This document shows, one piece after another, positions 1 through 6,896 of a stretch of DNA of 19,002 nt. The stretch spans positions 1 through 19,002 of the forward strand of contig JBBQAM010000067.1 of NCBI GenBank assembly GCA_038316335.1, read 5' to 3'. The notes beneath the pieces are model-generated. The model had not been told where the DNA came from. It saw only the letters and a program-made list of their open reading frames with translations, and did not search any database. Every line of letters begins with the position of its first letter. Within the stretch, counting starts at the first letter, position 1. The stretch is from JALHST01 sp038316335 (GTDB taxonomy: Bacteria > Bacteroidota > Bacteroidia > Flavobacteriales > Flavobacteriaceae). The translations under genes were made by a program, and so were the position numbers.

Positions 1-366
1 TATTTTTGGGGGCCGTCGGTAAGCTGGAACACCTATTTGAATTGTTGGGTAATGATGATGGCAAAGGCGGAGGGTCCTTCTTGGAAAGGAAGTAGTATTT
101 ATATATCGTTTAATAGAAACAAGGATCTAGCAGAATCGAACAATTCACAGGAATGGTCGAAGCCGGAACTTCTTTTGGACAAGCCCGGCCATACGATCTG
201 GTACCCATCACTTCAACCTTTCGCGAACGAAAATGATAGGGAGCATAGATATACCTCCGTAATGCTGGGAGAAAAGGCAAGGTTATTCTACAAGGACATG
301 AAAGATGATAAAAGTCCCTATTTATCAGAGTATATTATAGAATTTGGGCTGGCAAAGGAAAAATGA
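1..366 (+). CDS. C-terminal fragment of a beta-propeller-like exported protein (5' end outside window)
   Basis: The frame is open to the left edge and ends with TGA at 364-366, so only about 121 C-terminal residues are present and the ATG at 37 need not be the true start. It begins YFWGPSVSWNTYLN and continues with repeated aromatic, beta-strand-like stretches such as SSIYISFNRN, a W-x-x-P element (EWSKPELL) and HTIWYPSLQPF. This pattern resembles the last blades of the five-bladed propellers found in GH43/GH32-like glycosidases and related uncharacterised proteins of marine Bacteroidota. No catalytic residue can be assigned from the fragment. The family call is inference from pattern. A sialidase-like or wholly uncharacterised propeller protein is equally possible. 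Confidence 0.55.
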   Translation, partial: YFWGPSVSWNTYLNCWVMMMAKAEGPSWKGSSIYISFNRNKDLAESNNSQEWSKPELLLDKPGHTIWYPSLQPFANENDREHRYTSVMLGEKARLFYKDMKDDKSPYLSEYIIEFGLAKEK

Positions 367-553
367 TGTTATTAGAATGCCTTAGGTCGCCTTACCATAT
401 AGTCATACCTATTTTCCACTGATCCCTAAATAAGAATTATTATGACCTTTACTATTTTACCATCTTGTACTGACCTGTTCCCGGTTAACTGGCCCCGTTA
501 AATTTAAAGAAATCAGGGCGAATAAATGTTTAACCTTAAACAACTATTTGCTT

Positions 554-807
554 ATGAAACGATCAAAGTATACGGAATCTCAGATTGTATTTGCGATCTA
601 ACAGGTAGCGATCCGTACCGTATCCAAGAGGTGTGCCGTAAGATGGGTGTCAGTGAGGCTACATTTTACAATTGGAAGAAAAAGTACGGCGCTATAGGTG
701 TCACAGAACTTCGGAGACTGATGAACCTCGCGGAGGAGAATTCACAGCTGAAGAAACTTGTTGCGGTCCTTAGCCTTGAGAAGCAGATAGTACATGACGT
801 ACTGTAA
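554..807 (+). pseudogene. IS3-family orfA (HTH protein), frameshifted and with internal stop
   Basis: Reading from ATG 554 gives MKRSKYTESQIVFAI, the classic start of IS3-family OrfA, then an immediate in-frame TAA at 599-601. The continuation is in another frame: EVCRKMGVSEATFYNWKKKY is encoded from about 628, followed by a leucine-rich stretch (ELRRLMNLAEENSQLKKL) ending DVL at 804. At least one frameshift therefore lies between about 600 and 628. The helix-turn-helix segment is intact in sequence, but no single frame spans the protein. The longer ORF from ATG 526 has an unrelated N-terminus and is an artefact of the shift. Confidence 0.8.
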
Positions 808-1034
808 AAAGTTCTGAGGCCGTCCCGAAAGCTGGGGATAGTCGATTTTATAAGGATGGAGTACAACATCTCCATCTGGCGTTGCTGCAAACTCGTTTTG
901 CTTCACAAAAGTGTTTTTTTATAAGAGAAAGGGGTGTAATGATACCCTCCTAAGAATGCGCATGAACGAGATAGCCGCGATAAGGGTGCGCCATGGGTTC
1001 TGGCGCATCCATTTCCTTTTAATGGCCTATAGAA
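808..1034 (+). pseudogene. IS3-family orfB (integrase) N-terminal remnant
   Basis: In the orfA frame, just past TAA 805-807, the sequence reads KVLRPSRKLGIVDFI and SIWRCCKLVLLHKSVF, matching the N-terminal part of IS3 OrfB. It then stops at a poly-T tract near 912-918. Matching residues continue in the next frame: FFYKRKGCNDTLLRMRMNEIA followed by IRVRHGFWRIHFLL. Similarity fades after about 1034 and the DDE catalytic region is absent. The gene carries a frameshift and is truncated, so no active integrase can be made. Confidence 0.75.
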
Positions 1035-1051
1035 ATTGTTCTTGGGAATGC

Positions 1052-1084
1052 GTTCGCCCAATTAAAAATGGGCGAACAGTTTTT
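1052..1084 (+). terminator. Rho-independent terminator-like hairpin
   Basis: GTTCGCCCA (1052-1060) and TGGGCGAAC (1069-1077) form a perfect 9-bp stem around an 8-base A-rich loop, followed after AG by five T residues (1080-1084). Geometry and T-tract fit an intrinsic terminator reading rightward. It sits at the broken end of the IS3 remnant, so it may have come with the element or may have ended an older upstream transcript. Confidence 0.55.
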
Positions 1085-1590
1085 CTTGGTAGTCTATCTT
1101 GCCTTGCAAACCTAAAGTTAGGATCGATCATCGGATCGGCAATGATCAACAAAGGCTTTTTCGCTAACTTGTGCAACAGACACAATTGCTAAAAGCAATT
1201 TGGCAACTTCCTTAAGGTATTTTAAATCTTATATGTATCTTAGATACACAACAATTTAAAACCAGGACGTCACTGGGTGTGACGGGGCGTTACCACACCT
1301 ATTAGGGTGCAGCGAAAAACAAATTTTATTGAAACAATAATACAATTGCGGGAATAAGGAATCGAATGAACTTGTATTCCTGGATTAGAAACCATGAACC
1401 AAAGGCCTATTTGGATAAACGAAATCAAATGGATTGCGGTTTTTTCGCAAACGCCCCGTCGATTGCCATCCCTGAAGTAAAAGGTACGTTTAAGGAGCAT
1501 GACCTTCATCGAACCGTGTGGCAAAAGACCTGTCACACCAATGCTAAAAAGACGTATAAAATTTAAATTTGATGATTCACATTTACAACC
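1085..1590. other. Gene-poor stretch with a nested palindrome
   Basis: No convincing gene is seen. A 66-codon ORF at 1366-1566 has no recognisable family, no clear ribosome site and unusual composition. The main structure is the nested palindrome at 1220-1261, listed separately. A TAAATTTG at 1564-1571 fits the Bacteroidota -7 consensus TAnnTTTG ahead of the amidohydrolase gene, but no matching TTG is found 17-19 bases upstream, so it is only a weak promoter candidate. Confidence 0.5.
1220..1261. repeat. Nested AT-rich palindrome (possible operator)
   Basis: TTTTAAAT at 1220-1227 is mirrored by ATTTAAAA at 1254-1261. Centred inside, TGTATCT (1234-1240) and AGATACA (1242-1248) form a second perfect inverted repeat around one T. 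The two palindromes share a centre to within half a base. There is no T-tract, so a protein-binding site or a mobile-element relic is likelier than a terminator. No function can be assigned. Confidence 0.45.
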
Positions 1591-2697
1591 ATGATGTATA
1601 GCAAGTTCGTTTTTTTATTCACCCTTTTGGCGCTTTTTACTTCCATGACTTTGCGGGTGGGGCAGAATCCTCCAAGGTCTTCAATGGAACGTGGAGGTTA
1701 TTACCAACTTGAAGATTTCAATAAGGTCAAAAAGTTTGATATTCATATTCATATAAATACCGAACAAGATTTCTTTATAACGCAGGCGCAGGCGGATAAT
1801 TTTCAATTTTTGGATATTGTTGATGATAGGCCATTCGGTTTACCTATGAATGAGCAACAAAGAATTGCCATGCTTCATTTAAATAATTTTTCAAAAAGTA
1901 TGGCCGTTGCCACCACCTTTCCGGTCAAAGACTGGGGAAGTGATAAGTGGGTTGAAAACACACTAACAGCGCTGAAAAAATCTTTTTCGGATGGTGCGAT
2001 AGCTGTCAAAATTTGGAAGAACATCGGTATGGATCTCAGGGATGAGAACGGAAAATTTGTGATGGTCGATGATATTCGACTTGATCCCATCTTGGATTAC
2101 CTGGTAGCGAACAATATTCCCTTATTAGGTCACAACGGTGAACCTAGGGATTGTTGGTTGACCCTTGATGAGATGACCTTCAGTCAAGGTTATTATGGCG
2201 CTCACCCTGAATATCACATGTATCTGCATCCAGAGTATCCTTCTTATCAGGATCAGATCGATGCCAGAGACCAAATGCTTGAGAAACACCCCGATTTAAC
2301 TTTTATGGGTGCACATCTGGGCAGTTTGGAATGGAGCCTTGACGAGTTGGCAAAACGGCTGGATAAGTTTCCAAACATGTATGTGGATTTAACGCGTACG
2401 TCTAATTTGAAACTGCATACATTTAATAACCGACAAAAAACCAGGGAGTTTTTCATCAAATATCAAGATAGGCTTATTTATGGTACGGACAGTGCGATCA
2501 ATGACTCAACAAATCCCGAAGAATCTAAAAAAAACATCCATGACCGTTGGTTGCGCGAATGGGAATTCTATGTTACGGATGACAAAATTAGTCTAGAAAA
2601 TTTTGGAGAATTTGAAGGTCTCAAGCTACCTAAAACGGTAATTGATAAAATATATTCACAAAATGCTTTACGGCTATTAAGGCTAGAAAATTGGTAG
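1591..2697 (+). CDS. Exported amidohydrolase (amidohydrolase-2 family, TIM-barrel metal-dependent hydrolase)
   Basis: The 368-residue product is a likely metal-dependent hydrolase or decarboxylase of the amidohydrolase-2 group. Residues 1-20 are hydrophobic after a short MMYSK start, consistent with a signal peptide and export. The barrel shows the first metal motif D50-I-H52-I-H54, a Lys at 140 (VKIWKN), His181 in LGHNGEP, His242 in GAHLGS and the last-strand Asp300 in YGTDS. These are the expected ligand and catalytic positions in order. The protein ends with NALRLL, a common family C-terminus. Its length suits the family plus a leader. The next gene starts 30 bases downstream on the same strand, suggesting an operon. 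The substrate is unknown. Start 1591 was chosen because the leader directly follows; Met2 at 1594 is equally possible. Confidence 0.85.
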   Translation: MMYSKFVFLFTLLALFTSMTLRVGQNPPRSSMERGGYYQLEDFNKVKKFDIHIHINTEQDFFITQAQADNFQFLDIVDDRPFGLPMNEQQRIAMLHLNNFSKSMAVATTFPVKDWGSDKWVENTLTALKKSFSDGAIAVKIWKNIGMDLRDENGKFVMVDDIRLDPILDYLVANNIPLLGHNGEPRDCWLTLDEMTFSQGYYGAHPEYHMYLHPEYPSYQDQIDARDQMLEKHPDLTFMGAHLGSLEWSLDELAKRLDKFPNMYVDLTRTSNLKLHTFNNRQKTREFFIKYQDRLIYGTDSAINDSTNPEESKKNIHDRWLREWEFYVTDDKISLENFGEFEGLKLPKTVIDKIYSQNALRLLRLENW

Positions 2698-2727
2698 TTA
2701 CAAATTTAAAATAGTTAGGCAAAGAAT

Positions 2728-3993
2728 ATGACTAGAAGAGAATTTACAACCAAATCGGCATTACTGGGTGTTGGACTTACTGCTACAAATTTTCTTTCAT
2801 GCAAAGGAAGGGGTCCTGTTCGGAATTATGGTTTAAGTGTAACGGTACCCATGCCAATACAGATAGTTATTGATGATGTGGGCTGGTGGTCCGGAGAAGA
2901 CGGCCATAAACGTCAGCAGCCATACCGAACGGGTATTGGCAGGAATCATGTTCCTGCAGATTATCAGGCGATAGTAGATCTAGGTATAAAACTGGGGGTA
3001 CGGCCGCAAGCAGCTACTATTCTTTGTGAGTGGGACAGGGAAAATATTTTAAAGAATGTCCCAACAATCACATGGATGCGTGAAAAATGGGATAACAGTA
3101 AATGGGTGGGTCCTTGGTTGGATGAGGCCGCGGATATTATACGAAATAATCAAAAGCACTATGAGCTAACAATGCATGGCGTAGGGCATGAATATTGGCA
3201 AGATGAAAATATGACGAGGGCAGAATGGGCAGACAGCTTAGGAACAATGCGGCCTCTTGACCAGGTTGAACTTCATCTTGATTGTTTTGAAAAATTGTTG
3301 CATCAAAATCAATTAGGTTCTTTTCCAACTTCTTTTGTGCCTACCGCTTTTTTACATGGGTTTGGTTTAACAGGTGATCATCAAATCAGTATGGCAGAAG
3401 TCGTAAAGAAACGTGGCATTCATTATATCAATACCCCATTTAATACTTTGTATAATGCCAAGGGTGCTCAATTTGGATTATTTGGAGTTGATTCTGGTAT
3501 AATGACGGTTGACCGTGGAGAAGACTTGCTTAATTGGAATGATTTTGGCAAAAAACCTAGTGGAGTACTAACTGGGCCCACTTGTGGTATGCATTGGCCA
3601 AACCTGCTGCATGAAGACCCCAGTCGCAATTCGGAAATCGTAGATGCTTGGGTGAAACTTTTGAAGCCCTACAATGACAAACATGAAACGCTACTAGCCA
3701 CAAATTCTGCATTATTCAGGACCCAGCTCATACATCATGTTTGCACAAAAATAAAGGTTGTTGAAGATAAAATTGAACTTGACTTTCTCGAAACAAATAA
3801 ACTGAATGATCAATTAGGAGATGATCAGCTAATCGTTAAAATCGAGTCTGAAAGAAAGTTAACGTTCAATTCGGATGATTTAAAGATAGTTGACTCAAAA
3901 ATAGCTCAAGATAAAGATAATTATCGCTACACGTTGTTTATCGATAGTAGAAATACCATCGAAAAAGCGGTTGTGCGGTTTAAGGCGTCTTGA
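2728..3993 (+). CDS. Tat-type lipoprotein, probable NodB/polysaccharide-deacetylase-like hydrolase
   Basis: The 421-residue product starts with TRREFTTKSALLG, a twin-arginine-like export signal. Cys25 in NFLSC could be a lipidation site, although Phe at -3 is not ideal. The mature part begins with QIVIDDVGWW, where Asp49-Asp50 at the end of a first strand resemble the metal/catalytic Asp pair of the NodB deacetylase fold. His150 and His154 (TMHGVGHEYW) could supply further ligands. A beta-rich C-terminal region (about 345-421) looks like a separate sandwich domain. The gene lies between the amidohydrolase and metallo-hydrolase genes, with spacings of 30 and 39 bases. Deacetylase function is inferred from these motifs only. 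Another metal-dependent carbohydrate hydrolase with the same barrel is possible. Confidence 0.65.
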   Translation: MTRREFTTKSALLGVGLTATNFLSCKGRGPVRNYGLSVTVPMPIQIVIDDVGWWSGEDGHKRQQPYRTGIGRNHVPADYQAIVDLGIKLGVRPQAATILCEWDRENILKNVPTITWMREKWDNSKWVGPWLDEAADIIRNNQKHYELTMHGVGHEYWQDENMTRAEWADSLGTMRPLDQVELHLDCFEKLLHQNQLGSFPTSFVPTAFLHGFGLTGDHQISMAEVVKKRGIHYINTPFNTLYNAKGAQFGLFGVDSGIMTVDRGEDLLNWNDFGKKPSGVLTGPTCGMHWPNLLHEDPSRNSEIVDAWVKLLKPYNDKHETLLATNSALFRTQLIHHVCTKIKVVEDKIELDFLETNKLNDQLGDDQLIVKIESERKLTFNSDDLKIVDSKIAQDKDNYRYTLFIDSRNTIEKAVVRFKAS

Positions 3994-4032
3994 AATCAAT
4001 AAACTTCATGTGTCAATTAAATGTTTAAATAA

Positions 4033-4911
4033 ATGATAGGTACAAAAAAAATCCCGCTAGTCGTTTTAACGTTCTTTTTATGCCATACTATTTCATCTGC
4101 CCAGGAAAAAGTTTCATCCAATCGAATGATCGATGAAATAAAAGCGCATACCAAGGGCATGGCCATTTGGTGGACGGGTCACAACGGGTGGTTAATAAAA
4201 TACAACGATATATTAATAGGAACTGATTTGGCACTGGAATCGGCAGATAGGGCGGTACCTTCCCCAATCTCGGCAAAAGAATTGGCGGAAGAGCTGGACA
4301 TTTCTTTTATCACCCATGAGCACGGCGATCATTTTGAAAGGGAAACATCAAAAATTCTGGCTCAAAATGGAAATTGCCTGTTCGTGATGCCATCAACATG
4401 TAAAGAGATAGCACTACAGGAAATAGGAATTCCCGAAGACCGAATTAATGTGGCCACTCCTAGAGTACCTTTTAATATTGGTGATGTGAAAATTGAACCG
4501 ATCAGAGCCATCCATGGTAATCCAAAGTTCGCAGTGTACTACGATGCCAACCTGGAAGACTGTGGGTACCTGATAACGATTGGGGGGAAACGCTTTTTGC
4601 AAATGGGGGATACTGTATTATTGGAAGATCATTTGTTTCTTGAAAACGTAGACGTTTTGTTTTTCTCTCCCACCGAACACAATACACACATCGATCCCTC
4701 CTTGATTCTTATAAATGAATTGGAACCAACTTACATATTGCCACAACACAGGGCCACCTTTAAAGTAACCAGTCAAAATAGGTACTGGACCACTGGGTAT
4801 CCCAATGAAGTGAAATTTCGATTGTCAAAACCCATGCAGGAGCGCTACCATATTCTGGAAATTGGTGAGAAAATCGATATCGAAGACGCTCCTGAAGTAA
4901 GGGGAAATTAG
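4033..4911 (+). CDS. Exported metallo-beta-lactamase-fold hydrolase (UlaG-like)
   Basis: The 292-residue product has a signal peptide (hydrophobic residues about 8-22, cleavage probable near SSAQ). The metal site is easy to read: T94-H95-E-H97-G-D99-H100, then H161 (AIHG), D193 (MGD) and H239 (PQHR). The short N-terminal WWTGHNGWLIKY and TDLAL elements fit the UlaG-like branch, which includes lactonases and phosphodiesterases, and do not suggest a true beta-lactamase. The product likely acts in the periplasm on the same compound as its two upstream neighbours. It is 39 bases after the lipoprotein gene. The substrate is unknown. Confidence 0.85.
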   Translation: MIGTKKIPLVVLTFFLCHTISSAQEKVSSNRMIDEIKAHTKGMAIWWTGHNGWLIKYNDILIGTDLALESADRAVPSPISAKELAEELDISFITHEHGDHFERETSKILAQNGNCLFVMPSTCKEIALQEIGIPEDRINVATPRVPFNIGDVKIEPIRAIHGNPKFAVYYDANLEDCGYLITIGGKRFLQMGDTVLLEDHLFLENVDVLFFSPTEHNTHIDPSLILINELEPTYILPQHRATFKVTSQNRYWTTGYPNEVKFRLSKPMQERYHILEIGEKIDIEDAPEVRGN

Positions 4912-5204
4912 TATATATTCTTACAGCGAGTTATACTTCCACTTCGTTTATGAAAGGCCAACATTCCATGATACTGCACATACAATAGAATGCGGTTCAT
5001 GATATATTGAAAAACAAGTTATGAATTTCAATAAAAGCATGCGCACAACTAAAACTGGTGCATTTCTGTAGAACTTTCTCTGTTGGTGCAGCACGGTAAT
5101 TACGATAGTCAGATATTCCTAAAAAAATCCACGCAAGCGTGAAGATATTTCTATATTGCTATGGGGATTTTATTGCATCCTCAAAGGAGAATGTAAACAT
5201 AATA

Positions 5205-5948
5205 ATGAATTCAATTTTTAAGGAACTCATGCAAAATTCTAGAAATTATATAGTGATATTTATGTTGGTGGTTATCACTTCTTGCCGATATCAGGGTTTA
5301 CCTATCCCATTGGTCTACTTTTCCTTTTCAGGTAACACTATCGAAAAACAAATCCATTCGAATAAACTGGAGAATAGCGGCGCGAAGCGTTCGTCAGACC
5401 GATTCGGAACCCCTAACAGCGCCTACTATTTTGATGGTACTGCTGCCAGTATGATGGCAAGCCTATCTGACATGCCGAATATCAATAGTTCACTCACAAT
5501 TTCCTGGTGGTTTAAAATTGATGCTACCCCCTTTTTTAAAGATTCGCTGGATGCGGGCAATATGATTGCCCTTGTTGACACCACACAGGCTATAGGATTA
5601 CAATCCGGATACAGAGCACCGGGTTATAAGACACAGGGCCTGGACGTATGGAACTGGGGCGGTGGAACCATTCTTGAGTGTCGAAAACCGGAAATAAATC
5701 AATGGCATCATTGCGCATATACCTATGATGGGCATAAACATAGGTACTTTCTGGACGGGCAACAAATTTCAGAGTCTGATGTGAAACCGCAAAGTGGTCG
5801 TCCCAATCTTCTAATGCTTGGCAACTATCCCGGTGGCACACAATATTTCGGGGGCTGGCTGGATGAAATTAGAATTTATGATCAAGCACTGTCCATTCGT
5901 AAGGTTGGGGAACTTTTCAGGCGTGAGAAAGCCCGCCCTTCCCAATAA
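5205..5948 (+). CDS. LamG/concanavalin A-like lectin-domain lipoprotein
   Basis: After a short leader with the lipobox-like VVITSC, the protein carries one jelly-roll domain of the LamG (Laminin_G_3) type. Landmarks are PLVYFSFSGNT, AYYFDGTAAS, TISWWFKID, NQWHHCAYTYDG, RYFLDGQQI and GGWLDEIRIYDQALS, in the usual order through to the C-terminus. Such domains bind carbohydrate or act as accessory modules at the cell surface. Starts at GTG 5139, ATG 5205 and ATG 5229 share one frame. 5205 and 5229 leave a normal-length lipoprotein signal, while 5139 would add an unrelated extension and lies in a small palindrome (5130-5141). A gap of nearly 300 bases separates it from the hydrolase gene, so it may have its own promoter. 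No catalytic domain is seen. Confidence 0.75.
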   Translation: MNSIFKELMQNSRNYIVIFMLVVITSCRYQGLPIPLVYFSFSGNTIEKQIHSNKLENSGAKRSSDRFGTPNSAYYFDGTAASMMASLSDMPNINSSLTISWWFKIDATPFFKDSLDAGNMIALVDTTQAIGLQSGYRAPGYKTQGLDVWNWGGGTILECRKPEINQWHHCAYTYDGHKHRYFLDGQQISESDVKPQSGRPNLLMLGNYPGGTQYFGGWLDEIRIYDQALSIRKVGELFRREKARPSQ

Positions 5949-6063
5949 GAGCACAAAATGCTTTTATACGGCACAACATTGTCAGCCCGTATTTCGTGGT
6001 TAAAAGACTAGCAAATGACAGGCACTTTCAGGGGAAGTCAATTCATAAAAAGACAATAAATAT

Positions 6064-6118
6064 AAAATGTCTTTCAACCTTGATTTAGTGGCATTTTGTA
6101 TTTTCAGGTTTATTTTTT
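6064..6118 (+). terminator. Weak terminator-like structure after the LamG gene
   Basis: AAAATGTC (6064-6071) can pair with GGCATTTT (6090-6097) through 8 bp including one G-U, followed by T-rich sequence with an uninterrupted T run near 6112-6121. The stem is AT-rich and the T run is 15 bases downstream of it, so termination is only possible. Confidence 0.3.
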
Positions 6119-6301
6119 TTTGTTTACTCATTCTATTTAGAAATTTCAGAAAGTCAAGACCATCAATTAATTAAACCACTAAAACTAATATCCTCAGCCC
6201 ATTTCCATTTTATTCGGCTGCTCTCCATTCAGGGCAATAAGCTTCGTGCCAAAGGTCTTGGACACTAGCCCGGATTTTGAACTTTCGACACTGCTAACCC
6301 T

Positions 6302-6330
6302 TCCCGTCCCGATAACTATCGGGACTGGGA
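6302..6330. repeat. REP-like palindrome with GTCCCGATA / TATCGGGAC arms
   Basis: Arms at 6306-6314 and 6317-6325 pair perfectly over 9 bp around AC. TCCC (6302-6305) and GGGA (6327-6330) extend the stem by 4 bp with one bulged T. A partial copy, CCCGATAACT, recurs at 6411-6420. Palindromes of this CCCGATA type recur in intergenic DNA of flavobacteria (recollection, not searched). It is probably a repetitive extragenic element. Confidence 0.55.
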
Positions 6331-6543
6331 ATGAACACTTTATGACAAGCAAAATCTGTGAATTCACTAGGATAGCTGAGGATTAAGCAACTATGTTCGA
6401 ATCCGAGCTTCCCGATAACTTAAATGTTAAAGCCTTTGCTCATGGAACTTTAAAAAGGATAGCATAAAATCAGGACATGTAGGAACCTTTCGAGATGAAA
6501 TTTGTATAGTTTTGAACTGTTTTGTAAAAGATCAAAAACACAA

Positions 6544-6574
6544 AAGCCCTGATAATCAAATGATTATTAGGCTT
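6544..6574. repeat. Imperfect 14-bp hairpin, possible minus-strand terminator
   Basis: AAGCCCTGATAATCA (6544-6558) pairs with TGATTATTAGGCTT (6561-6574) apart from one mismatch and one bulge. On the minus strand the stem is followed by a T-rich tract (TTGTGTTTTTG). That would suit an intrinsic terminator for leftward transcription leaving the IS element, some 320 bases past the transposase stop. Confidence 0.4.
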
Positions 6575-6825
6575 GAAATGTTAAAAAACGGGAGCAGCAA
6601 GTTATCTTTACAAATATTTGATTTTCAGCTCACTTATTTAAATCAAATCCCGATATGGACACTTGATTTTATAAGCAGCTTAAGAACTTAGATTCTATAT
6701 GTTTCTTACTATTTTAAATTACCAAGAAAATAATTATCAACAAAGGTTCTAAAACTCCAAAATTAAAAAGGTCTCTGCATAGTTAGTAAATAAGCCTACC
6801 AAGTGTTGTGCTCAAAGAAAAAAAT

Positions 6826-6857
6826 TGTCCCATAAATCGTTTGTGGCCGTTGCAGAA
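6826..6857 (+). repeat. Left terminal inverted repeat of the IS1182-family element
   Basis: This end contains the inner block GTGGCCGTTGCAGAA (6843-6857) and the outer block TGTCCCATAAA (6826-6836). It lies 39 bases beyond the transposase stop. The inner block matches the right end at 14 of 15 bases. Confidence 0.75.
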
Positions 6858-6896
6858 GTGGTCTGTGCGCAGGATATTGACCAAGTAGGCTTGTTT

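Larger units (their letters stand above)
466..1040 (+). mobile_element. Decayed IS3-family insertion sequence remnant
   Basis: The stretch holds pieces of both IS3-family reading frames, orfA and orfB, in the right order and orientation. They are split by frameshifts and stops. A plausible left end starts near TGTACTGACC at 466, about 90 bases before orfA. No matching inverted copy is seen on the right, and similarity to orfB stops near 1034, so the right part of the element (most of the DDE integrase core) is gone. The element cannot move by itself. It separates the propeller-like gene from the exported-hydrolase cluster. Confidence 0.75.
5949..6825. other. Long gene-poor region with several hairpins and repeats
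   Basis: No supported gene lies here. The region holds a weak terminator-like hairpin just after the LamG gene, a strong GTCCCGATA/TATCGGGAC palindrome, an 8-bp inverted repeat (TCCTCAGC/GCTGAGGA) bounding about 190 bases, and a 14-bp imperfect hairpin at 6544-6574. On the minus strand, 6213-6376 is open for over 50 codons and ends TFGTKLIALNGEQPNKMEMG, but it has no ATG and runs through the palindrome. It may be an old coding remnant. Composition and repeats suggest a graveyard of mobile DNA beside the intact IS1182 element. Confidence 0.55.

Noticed and set aside
1366..1566. 66-codon plus-strand ORF before the amidohydrolase gene
   Set aside because: No recognised family, no signal or domain pattern and no ribosome site. 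The overlapping minus-strand frame is equally open, so it is likely chance.
5139..5204. GTG start extending the LamG lipoprotein by 22 residues
   Set aside because: It would place unrelated residues before a good lipoprotein signal, and the GTG lies in a small CACGC-AA-GCGTG palindrome. ATG 5205 or 5229 is better.
6390..6420. GTTCGAATCC at 6395-6404, resembling a tRNA T-loop
   Set aside because: The flanking bases do not pair into a T-stem, and no acceptor stem, anticodon arm or 3' end is present.
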